This document shows, in pieces, positions 25,903 through 33,286 of a stretch of 64,000 nucleotides of DNA (positions are counted from its first letter, which is position 1; each line of letters begins with the position of its first letter). The notes beneath the pieces are model-generated. The model saw only the letters and a program-made list of their open reading frames with translations. It had not been told where the DNA came from and made no database searches. The translations under genes and the position numbers were made by a program. Location of the stretch: positions 1-64,000 of the forward strand of contig JAJDTJ010000129.1 in assembly GCA_022827225.1 (NCBI GenBank), read 5' to 3'. Source of the stretch: Candidatus Poribacteria bacterium. GTDB lineage: Bacteria > Poribacteria > WGA-4E > WGA-3G.

Positions 25903-27309
25903 TTAAATATCAACGCTGAAGAATTTTAGGAACGCTGCGGTCGTCAATACAACTGCTAAGAAACAGAGCAGCAGTAAATCTATCGTAGAGTGCCGGACGG
26001 TTTCTGATAAGCGCGTTTCTGTTATATCTGGCGGCGGGGAAATTTTCTCTGGTTTTGGTTGATCTGATCGCATGAACCTCGCAAATTGATCGTCTGAAAT
26101 TTTATGGAAATACTCCGCCTCAAGTTGGTCATAATAACGCGTGCCTGTTTCAAAATAGGTGTCTCTTTTTATTTTTCCAGTCTTGGTTAAATTCATGACG
26201 ACATAAATGAGCGAAGTTGTCGGTGTGATTCGGGAAAGGGTTTCTCCGACCGATTCTTGCCGCTTTTTTTCACGTTGATACGCTCGTTCTATTTCGCCGA
26301 CTTGCTCCTGGAATTTCTGTCGATATTCGGCATCAATCGGTGCCCTGAATGCCTTGATTTTTTCCTGATCCTTGCCGAGGTTAATATCCCCTAAAGCCCT
26401 TATTTTTTTTCCAATCACCTGGTCCTTTTCTTCATTGAGGTTATTATTAATCGCCGTTTTTTCCATATAGACGCTCTGAATCGCGCGTGTCGGTGCAATA
26501 AATTTAGCGGTGAGAAACCCAACGCGTGGGGCAATCAACACGGCGAGCACCCAGACAGTGAAAGCGACGATGAGTGCCGTCTTGGAATTGTCTAAATAGG
26601 TGGAAATTAAGGTGCCTATTGCAAAAAATACGCCGATGTAGAGCAACGAGACGACGGTCAAACTGAGCACGCGTCCGAAGATGTCAGATTCACCCAGAGG
26701 AAACCCTTGCGAAACAAGCAAGAGCAAACCTAACAGGAATGACACCAAAAACGGGACAACAAACACGATATACCCACCCATTAGCTTGCTCCACAAGAAC
26801 AAATCTCGTGGGAGTGCATTTGCCAAAGTTATCCGCAGCGTTCCGGCTTCTCTCTCCCCCGCAACGGCATCAAACGTGAACAATAGTGCCAGTAGACTGA
26901 AAACGGTGCTGACAACAAATAGGAAATCAAGATTCCCTAAAGCAGAGGTGAGCGAGCCTTCCCCAAGCGATGTTGATCCGTGTTTTACACCGTTGCGAGT
27001 CATCCCAAGGTAACCCGGAAGGGATTCCTCTAAACCCTTAGCAAACACACTTAAAGGTGTCGGTTCGAGAAAAAGTTTAGAGAATTCTGTATCTGGAGCG
27101 GGCGGATCCCGAAGTGGATGAAGTGCGTCATCCATTTCGGCAACCGAGAGCTCGATAGCTGCCTGATAATTGACCTGATTTTGGAGGTAATTGCGGTAAT
27201 TGATGTGCAAGGTCAGCGGCACGAGCAGAAGACACATCACGAGGAGCGCGACGAACCGGACGCTGAGGATATGATGCATCATCTCCTTTTGGATCAATGT
27301 CAATAACAT
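25903..27309 (-). CDS. ABC-2-type permease, subtype C (module 2)
   Basis: 468 aa. Same architecture as the A and B types (N-terminal helix about 15-38, periplasmic loop with PTPLSVFAKG, helices about 130-270, AGEREAGTLRITLANALPRD and GKLM-like SKLMGG, C-terminal helix at 440-460) but distinct in sequence and without a counterpart in module 1. AGGGGA precedes the ATG. It is the first permease downstream of sigma-propeller gene 2. Module 1 may have lost its C gene, or module 2 gained one. Substrate unknown. Confidence 0.85.
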   Translation of the reverse strand: MLLTLIQKEMMHHILSVRFVALLVMCLLLVPLTLHINYRNYLQNQVNYQAAIELSVAEMDDALHPLRDPPAPDTEFSKLFLEPTPLSVFAKGLEESLPGYLGMTRNGVKHGSTSLGEGSLTSALGNLDFLFVVSTVFSLLALLFTFDAVAGEREAGTLRITLANALPRDLFLWSKLMGGYIVFVVPFLVSFLLGLLLLVSQGFPLGESDIFGRVLSLTVVSLLYIGVFFAIGTLISTYLDNSKTALIVAFTVWVLAVLIAPRVGFLTAKFIAPTRAIQSVYMEKTAINNNLNEEKDQVIGKKIRALGDINLGKDQEKIKAFRAPIDAEYRQKFQEQVGEIERAYQREKKRQESVGETLSRITPTTSLIYVVMNLTKTGKIKRDTYFETGTRYYDQLEAEYFHKISDDQFARFMRSDQPKPEKISPPPDITETRLSETVRHSTIDLLLLCFLAVVLTTAAFLKFFSVDI

Positions 27310-27331
27310 GTTAAATTCCCCTTATTTTTTA

Positions 27332-27392
27332 TGGATAGGACTTACGCATTTCCTCTTAAAGTCCCCCTGATAAGGGGAATTTAGGGGGTTAA
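27332..27392. repeat. Dispersed repeat remnants
   Basis: Contains AGGACTTACGCA, the end sequence of the MITE-like element at 22622, directly followed by a hairpin-prone block (AAAGTCCCCCTGATAAGGGG, then TTAGGGGG). It lies between the permease run and sigma-propeller gene 2 and may form a partial transcript end. Confidence 0.5.
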
Positions 27393-27410
27393 ATACATCG
27401 AAATTACGGA

Positions 27411-30215
27411 TTAACGTTCCAAACGAAGCACACCACGATGTTCTGTGCCAACGTAAAAGGCATCTCTATCAACAACGAGAGACGTTATGGCACCTGGAAT
27501 TTCAGGCACAATTTGTTCCCAAGTCCCTGTTTCCTTTGCTAAGTGATAAATGCCGTCGTCATTCGCGCCATAAACAATATCCGCTGCTGTTGCTAACGCC
27601 TTAATGATGGTGCTTTCTCCCGCGTTATCGGTGATTGCATTCCAAACAACGCCATCTTTTGAACTGAAAACGCCTTTATCGGTCGCGACATGCACCGTTG
27701 CGTCGGCAAAGACAATTTGATTGAAGCGTTCAACAGACAACGACAGATGTGGTGTAATGTCGTTCCAACTATCTCCACCATCAAGCGATTGTACGAGTTG
27801 TCCGTCCCGTTTACCGACATAGACGGTCTCTCCTGAAGCCGCAATTTTAAAACGTTGTGCCATGTTTTCACGTGTGAGTTCACAAGTTTCTTCAACACCT
27901 GTATCCGACCATCTTACGTCCCCCGGATTCCATCGGAAGAGTTTATAGTTGTACTCCATGTAATATGTTTCGCCACTCACCGCGAAGTCGCCGTATAAAC
28001 CCTCCAACATCAATGCGTAAGTGAGTTGACCATCGCCTTGTTCTCGACCCAACAATTTTAGAAAGCATTCTGCCCCAAATCTCGGATTCTCGCGTATTAT
28101 CTGGGTTGATAAAGACTCAGAATCAACGTCTGGATCATCTGTAGAGCGGGTAAAGGTCATTTGGCCCTCTTGTCTCGGTAACCGATAAGAATCAAAGGGG
28201 AATGTCACTCCCTTGAACACCGTCCACATGAGACTTCCTGAATCTCGCGGAGGTGGTGTCTTTCCCTCTTCAAAAATATAACCCTCAACAGGTTCTAAAC
28301 AATTTTTATCTGGTACGAGATAATAATAAGCCGTCTCACAATTACGTCGAATCCCTTTTGCATACAGAACACCGTCGGCTTCGGAAATCTGTACGATTAG
28401 CGGCGTGTCTTCCCTATCTTTGAGTTTCGCATTGAACTTTGGCACCTCAAGCGTATACCTTGGTCGTAGGATGTCAACAGCAGTCCACGAGCTCCCTGCG
28501 TCTGTTGATTTGACGACACCCCCCGCAACCGTCGCGTACAAAGCCTTAGCTGCTTCTGAATTTGGACGCGTCTCTTCTAAACTGATTAAGTTATCCACGT
28601 GGCACTCAAACCTTGTATTAAATCGGTGCCAGGTTTCACCGCCATCCCTTGAGCGATGGATGCCAGTGATGCCCCCTGTATAAAAGGTGTTTTCGTCTAA
28701 AGCGACAGCAGCGTTCACACTAAAAATCATGGGTGTAATTCCGGAGGATTCTGTGGAACGCCAAGTGTCTCCACAGTCCGTTGAGCGAGCCACAACGCCT
28801 TCCTCTCCACCGATCAGTAAGACGGTTTTTCCAGAGGCGACCAGTTTAATCGGCGGCAACGTTTTCATTATCAGATTCCGGGCATCTGTGGGTGTTACAT
28901 CTGTCCAAGAATCACCACCATCGGTTGATCGGAATACCCACCACGAATCCTTACGCATATCACACAAATTATGGTAATTTTCACTTGGCGTTCTGTCCCC
29001 TTCAAATATATTCACTTCTACGGCGACATAGATAGTGTCTTCAGATACCACCAAAGAACGCGCAACCACAGTATTGTCCACCGGCAACTGTAGGTGTTCC
29101 CACGTTCCCGCGTTAAGACGGTAGATTCCGAGAGAGGTTCCGGCAAACAGCGTGCCTCCGCTCAATTGTAGCGTATAAATTCCCGATTTCTGTGTGAAGC
29201 GGCTGTCTAAACCGTCATTCATATTTTTCCATGAATTTCCTGCGTCATCAGATCGGAAAATACCTTTATTAAGGGTAACGTAAAAAGCATCTTCGGTAAT
29301 CAGCAATTCCCTCACGTGTCCGTTCGGACAAGGACCGATAGTATTCCAAGTTTTGCCGTCATCGGTTGATGCGAACAACGTATCGGATGGAATTATATAA
29401 AGCGTGCCATCGTGTTCAGCAATTGGGATATCGCCTGCGGTCTCTTGACGCAAAAAATCGGTGTTGACGAGTTGCCATTCATTTTCACGCGCAGGCAATT
29501 TGTAAATGTTCTCATAACCCATCACTGCGTAGAGTGACCCATCCGAAGTTTTCGTTAGTGTCCCGACTGGTGCCGCCACGCCGGGTTCATTCATCTGAAT
29601 CCACTTCATAACATCCTCCATGATATCATCTGATACTTGGGAACTGCCCAAAGCCTCGCGAACGACAGGTGTCTCTTTCTGCAATCGTTTCCGGGCGCGG
29701 TGGAGTCGGCTCTTGATCGTGTTCGGTGACATCTCCAGAAAGTCGCCGATTTCTTCGCAACTCATCTCACTGAGATAGTGAAGTGCTACGACTGTCCGTT
29801 CGCGCTCCGTTAGTTTTTGCAGGAGGTATTCAACGATCTCGCGTTGCTTATCTGTTGCCGAGTTTTCGGTCTGTTCTGTCAGATATTGGGTGTAGAACAG
29901 TGCCTCTATCTCTGCTGTATCCATCGCCTCCAAAGATTGCATCGGGATTCTTTTCTCCGCAAGCCATGCCAGGGAACAGCGGGTAGCAATCATATAAAGC
30001 CACCCTGAAAACCGGTTTGGGTCTCTCAGCGTTCCGAGTTTTTGGTAGGCTTTAAGGAAAGCGTCCTGCGTAATTTCTTCAGCGATTTGGTAATCTCTTA
30101 CCCGTCGCCATAGGAATGCGTGTATCTGCTTCTCGTATTTTCTCACGAGTGCGGTGAAGGCACTTTCATCGCCTGCTAAGATACGTTCGACCCATTTCGC
30201 GTCGTCGTTTTTCAT
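27411..30215 (-). CDS. ECF sigma factor fused to a seven-Asp-box beta-propeller (module 2)
   Basis: 934 aa, close paralog of 19766-22498 along its whole length; the first ~85 residues are nearly identical. Sigma region 2 lies at about 8-80 and region 4 at about 120-180 (LTERERTVVALHYLSEM, SPNTIKSRLHRARKRL). The propeller part has seven Asp boxes: STDDGKTW, SDDAGNSW, STDGGDSW, STDCGDTW, SRDGGETW, STDAGSSW and SLDGGDSW. No membrane helix is seen. GGAGG before the ATG fixes the start. Three ABC-2 permeases follow on the same strand. The last two-thirds differ more between the paralogs than the sigma part, suggesting that the propellers recognise different things. Confidence 0.88.
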   Translation of the reverse strand: MKNDDAKWVERILAGDESAFTALVRKYEKQIHAFLWRRVRDYQIAEEITQDAFLKAYQKLGTLRDPNRFSGWLYMIATRCSLAWLAEKRIPMQSLEAMDTAEIEALFYTQYLTEQTENSATDKQREIVEYLLQKLTERERTVVALHYLSEMSCEEIGDFLEMSPNTIKSRLHRARKRLQKETPVVREALGSSQVSDDIMEDVMKWIQMNEPGVAAPVGTLTKTSDGSLYAVMGYENIYKLPARENEWQLVNTDFLRQETAGDIPIAEHDGTLYIIPSDTLFASTDDGKTWNTIGPCPNGHVRELLITEDAFYVTLNKGIFRSDDAGNSWKNMNDGLDSRFTQKSGIYTLQLSGGTLFAGTSLGIYRLNAGTWEHLQLPVDNTVVARSLVVSEDTIYVAVEVNIFEGDRTPSENYHNLCDMRKDSWWVFRSTDGGDSWTDVTPTDARNLIMKTLPPIKLVASGKTVLLIGGEEGVVARSTDCGDTWRSTESSGITPMIFSVNAAVALDENTFYTGGITGIHRSRDGGETWHRFNTRFECHVDNLISLEETRPNSEAAKALYATVAGGVVKSTDAGSSWTAVDILRPRYTLEVPKFNAKLKDREDTPLIVQISEADGVLYAKGIRRNCETAYYYLVPDKNCLEPVEGYIFEEGKTPPPRDSGSLMWTVFKGVTFPFDSYRLPRQEGQMTFTRSTDDPDVDSESLSTQIIRENPRFGAECFLKLLGREQGDGQLTYALMLEGLYGDFAVSGETYYMEYNYKLFRWNPGDVRWSDTGVEETCELTRENMAQRFKIAASGETVYVGKRDGQLVQSLDGGDSWNDITPHLSLSVERFNQIVFADATVHVATDKGVFSSKDGVVWNAITDNAGESTIIKALATAADIVYGANDDGIYHLAKETGTWEQIVPEIPGAITSLVVDRDAFYVGTEHRGVLRLER

Positions 30216-30260
30216 GCGGATCCTCCAATCAACAATATTGACTTGTGATATGTGACAGGT

Positions 30261-30304
30261 ATTATAGGGTGGGGGGTTGCAAATTCGTAATTTTTTGTTT
30301 CAAA
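30261..30304 (-). promoter_or_regulatory. Conserved promoter block of sigma-propeller gene 2
   Basis: TATAAT on the minus strand at 30266-30261, with TTACGA 18 bases upstream. The 30-base block 30275-30304 is identical to that at 22559-22588 ahead of the paralog, although the sequence between block and -10 differs. Conservation limited to this block suggests a regulator or ECF recognition site. Confidence 0.6.
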
Positions 30305-30351
30305 TGTTTTGGAAAGTTCCTTCTTCTGCCTTGAGGATGTTAACCTAAAAT

Positions 30352-30380
30352 TTGCAATTTTTTTGCTCTTGTGTTATACT
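30352..30380 (+). promoter_or_regulatory. Sigma-70-type promoter for the DUF1828 gene pair
   Basis: TTGCAA at 30352-30357 and TATACT at 30375-30380 with a 17-base spacer. It faces the 160-aa and 260-aa genes, leaving a leader of about 200 bases. Confidence 0.6.
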
Positions 30381-30587
30381 GTTTAAACCAGTTCGGGTGG
30401 CACTGCGAAGCATACTAAACGGTATGTCTACCCTTCTACCTTTGCGGAGGGATAAAACGACTGGGACATCGGCAGAACTTAAAAAATGAAGGACATTAGG
30501 TAAATCGTGCTTAAGAATTTGTTTGGCACTGATCAGAATATGTGTTTTTCTTCAGTGGTTTTTACTTGAAAGGTTGAGTTTAAAACG

Positions 30588-31070
30588 GTGGCTGAAATAA
30601 TTTCAAATGAGAAGATTCAAGCGTTTATAGAAGAACGCAAGTGCATACATGACCAATGGCAAGACAAATTTATTACAAGATGGAACGGCAATAGTAAGGA
30701 GCGGATCCTGGAAATTGTAGGGGATGCCGGGCACGAATTTAGGGTTATCGTTAGAGAAAATAAATTTAATCCATCAAGGAACTTTTCTGTGGTATTAGGT
30801 GTTTATTATCCTACGCCAAATAAGGTTTTTCGTTTGCTACGTTATAATGGTAGCAATCACTGTCACACGAGGCATATTCGTTATGAATGTCATATTCATC
30901 GTGCAACAGAGGAATATCAGAACGCGAAAGAACGAGAAGATTCTCATGCCGAAAAAACCTCTCGTTATCAAGATGTATTTGGTGCCCTTGGATGTTTAAT
31001 GGATGACGCTAATTTTCAGGGCAACCATACACTTTTACAGGAGGTAAAATCATGTCTATTGGGACTATAG
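30588..31070 (+). CDS. Unassigned protein paired with the DUF1828 gene
   Basis: 160 aa, soluble, start GTG at 30588 (the ribosome site is weak). A central stretch reads NFSVVLGVYYP, then FRLLRYNGSNHCHTRHI and HIHRATEEY, with several conserved-looking His and Arg residues. It may belong to the DUF6978-like group, but this is from memory of the pattern and is uncertain. Its end overlaps the next gene's start by 19 bases, so the two are made together. Such tight two-gene units with DUF1828 are often accessory, defence or toxin-antitoxin-like, but nothing here proves that. Confidence 0.65.
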   Translation: MAEIISNEKIQAFIEERKCIHDQWQDKFITRWNGNSKERILEIVGDAGHEFRVIVRENKFNPSRNFSVVLGVYYPTPNKVFRLLRYNGSNHCHTRHIRYECHIHRATEEYQNAKEREDSHAEKTSRYQDVFGALGCLMDDANFQGNHTLLQEVKSCLLGL

Positions 31071-31834
31071 AGAAAGATTTTATTGATAGCATTTCAACAG
31101 AGATAGAGCTTGTCCCTGATGGGAGAGACCGTTTCTACGTGTATACTCCGTTCAGATTCAACGACGGGGACCACATCTCTATTATCTTGAAGAAAGAATC
31201 TGAAGGGTGGATACTTTCTGATGAAGGGCATACCTACATGCATCTGACCTATGACATCAATGAGCAGCAACTCTTTAGAGGTATCCGTCAAGATGTTATA
31301 TCAAGAGCACTTTCTGCGTTCGGAGTTAAGGATCGAGACGGCGAATTGATACTTGAAATTAGGGGCACCAATTATGGAAATGCGCTATACGCATTTGCTC
31401 AAGCACTGCTGAAGATAACGAGCGTGACATCTATACCTTGGAAAAATGCCCACGGAAAAACATTCATGAGTGAGTTTAAAGAGATGATGTATAGCGTTGT
31501 TTCAAAAGATCGTATTGTATTGGACTGGTTTCACAAAGAACATGACCCTGATGGTAGATATAAAGTAGACTGCCGAATAAATGGAATGAGAACGCCGCTT
31601 TTCGTCTACGCTCTACCCACGGATAGAAAAGTCAATCAAGCAACAATCGCTCTCTATGAATTTAAAGCATGGGAGCTCCCTAATTTTCACTCTGTAGGGA
31701 TCATACGCGATCGAACAAAAGTCAGTCGGAAGTCAATAGATTACTTCCGAACCGTCGCCGACGACTGTTATCCGTTAGAAGAAAGCCGTAATAAAATCAG
31801 ACAGGTTCTTTCACATTGTAATAAACGGCAGTAG
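31052..31834 (+). CDS. DUF1828-domain protein
   Basis: 260 aa. The N-terminal ~95 residues match the DUF1828 pattern (FNDGDHISIIL, then GWILSDEGHTYMHL). The remaining ~165 residues are a second domain (from KTFMSEFKEMMYSV) of the kind found in DUF1828/DUF1829 proteins. AGGAGG before the ATG is strong. Members occur on phages and genomic islands; the molecular function is unknown. The overlap with the 160-aa gene implies a two-protein system. Lower GC than the genes to the right hints at horizontal origin. Confidence 0.75.
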   Translation: MSIGTIEKDFIDSISTEIELVPDGRDRFYVYTPFRFNDGDHISIILKKESEGWILSDEGHTYMHLTYDINEQQLFRGIRQDVISRALSAFGVKDRDGELILEIRGTNYGNALYAFAQALLKITSVTSIPWKNAHGKTFMSEFKEMMYSVVSKDRIVLDWFHKEHDPDGRYKVDCRINGMRTPLFVYALPTDRKVNQATIALYEFKAWELPNFHSVGIIRDRTKVSRKSIDYFRTVADDCYPLEESRNKIRQVLSHCNKRQ

Positions 31835-31840
31835 AAGAAT

Positions 31841-31993
31841 TCAAACGACGGTATCGTCCCTCAAAAGAGTACAAGATATAATCTCATCAAGGGTTAGTTG
31901 TGTCCATTTCCCATTTGACGATATTTCTGACCGAAATTCATCCTCTTTCGCGAAATAACCACACCTATTTGTTATCAGAACTGATTTTGGCAT
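31841..31993 (-). CDS. Small hypothetical protein (50 aa)
   Basis: An ATG at 31993 opens a 50-residue frame (MPKSVLITNR..., with YFAKEDEFRSEIS and LTLDEIISC). GGAG lies only 3 bases before the ATG, closer than ideal. It is convergent with the DUF1828 gene and ends 7 bases from it. The residue composition looks protein-like. I do not recognise a family. It could also be a remnant of a longer gene. Confidence 0.4.
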   Translation of the reverse strand: MPKSVLITNRCGYFAKEDEFRSEISSNGKWTQLTLDEIISCTLLRDDTVV

Positions 31994-32044
31994 GGTCTCC
32001 AACCTACGCAGCAAATTGGAGGCACAATGGGTAAAAAGTAAAAA

Positions 32045-33052
32045 CTAAGGAGATGCAGACCTTGCACAACGAAAACCACTGCCTCTACCTGTACTCATTG
32101 GCGTAAGGCTGCCGCGAGTGGTAACACGCACATCTTGTGCCTTACTGAGCCAGGAACCACCGCGCAAGACGCGGGAACCTTTAATTCCCCTATAGTTATC
32201 TACTATCCAGTCTATACTATTCGCACCTGACACCGGATTCCGATTTGGAGAACGCGTATAGAAATCCGCATCATACTCATCCAGGCACCATTCCCACACA
32301 TTTCCACACATGTCATACAGACCGTAACCATTAGCTGGATACTTACCCACAGCTGTGGTATCCCTAATATGCTCTTTGTAGTTTGCTCTGTTAGAATCTA
32401 TACTGTTCCCCCACGGATAGTTTAGACCTACTAAACCACCCCGTGCTGCCTTTTCCCACTCCGCTTCAGTGGGCAAACGCTTACCAACCCACTTGGCATA
32501 AGCCATCGCACCATACCAACTCACATTCACAACAGGATGGTTCTCATATCCTGCCCTCGCGCGATAGACACTATTTACAAGTTCAATGTGTACATACCAA
32601 TCTTCAATATCCAACCACGTGTCAATAGACTCAGCATGTTTACCCATTGCATTGAGAAATGCTGCATAGTCCGCGTTCGACACCTCATGCGTATCTATGT
32701 AAAATGCATCCACATAAACGGTATGAACAGGCTTTTCGTGATCATATCCTTTTTCACGTTTTTCACGTTTCATCTGCCGCGGCAGTGGCAGTAGCAAGAT
32801 ATCCCGGGTATTGGGATCTTGTTTATGGTGGTCATATCCTTTGTCACGAGGGTTTTGTAAGAGAGATGGCCTTACTACTTCATTATCCATGGGTGGGTCA
32901 TCCCCTGTTAAAAGATTTTCTGCTCCGTTATTGTTACTTCCCATTTGAAACTCGCCCGCGGGAATCAACTCCATTCCTGCCGGCGGAGATGTTTCGCAAC
33001 CTACCGCTGTGACTCCCAGATACAGTAGGCACATCACAAAGACTTTTTTCAT
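32045..33052 (-). CDS. FGE-sulfatase (SUMF1) domain lipoprotein
   Basis: 335 aa. Signal peptide with lipobox-like AVGC (Cys19), then the formylglycine-generating-enzyme-like fold: MELIPAGEFQMGS, VYVDAFYIDTHEVSNADYAAFL, VNVSWYGAMAYAKWVGKRLPTEAEWEKAARGG, CGNVWEWC, RVLRGGSW and GSGFRCARS. Most bacterial relatives are not true sulfatase activators, so the role is open. Between FQMGS and the second motif there is an insert of about 65 residues containing two similar segments (KGYDHHKQD and KGYDHEKPV). AGGAG supports the start. The gene stands alone. Confidence 0.85.
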   Translation of the reverse strand: MKKVFVMCLLYLGVTAVGCETSPPAGMELIPAGEFQMGSNNNGAENLLTGDDPPMDNEVVRPSLLQNPRDKGYDHHKQDPNTRDILLLPLPRQMKREKREKGYDHEKPVHTVYVDAFYIDTHEVSNADYAAFLNAMGKHAESIDTWLDIEDWYVHIELVNSVYRARAGYENHPVVNVSWYGAMAYAKWVGKRLPTEAEWEKAARGGLVGLNYPWGNSIDSNRANYKEHIRDTTAVGKYPANGYGLYDMCGNVWEWCLDEYDADFYTRSPNRNPVSGANSIDWIVDNYRGIKGSRVLRGGSWLSKAQDVRVTTRGSLTPMSTGRGSGFRCARSASP

Positions 33053-33286
33053 TTATCAACTCCTTAGCACGTATTTCCCCATTCTAAAGAAATTATACAG
33101 AACTTTTCCGATTAAGACAACACCAAAATTATAAGAATTGAAATTGGTTGTTGATTAAGCGGGGGAACTATGCCATAATAACGCCATTGAGAAATGCTAT
33201 TGCTTTGGCAGCAATAAGACACACGCCATAGCGAATATGTGTTAATACCGCGGTTAGCAATACCTTATTGACCATAGGAGGAACAA

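Larger units (their letters stand above)
30216..30587. other. Divergent intergenic region with promoters on both strands
   Basis: 372 bases. The left part holds the conserved promoter block for sigma-propeller gene 2. The right part holds a plus-strand promoter at 30352 and a long leader of about 200 bases before the DUF1828 gene pair. The leader can form several short hairpins, e.g. CATAC with GTATG around 30409-30425, and ends with CACTGA (30527-30532) pairing TCAGTG (30552-30557) followed by GTTTTTA. It could be a regulatory leader or small RNA; I recognise no known class. Confidence 0.4.

Noticed and set aside
30387..30560. Known riboswitch or SRP/6S RNA in the leader of the DUF1828 pair
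   Set aside because: I compared it with the consensus cores I remember (TPP, SAM, cobalamin, purine, c-di-GMP, SRP) and none fits.
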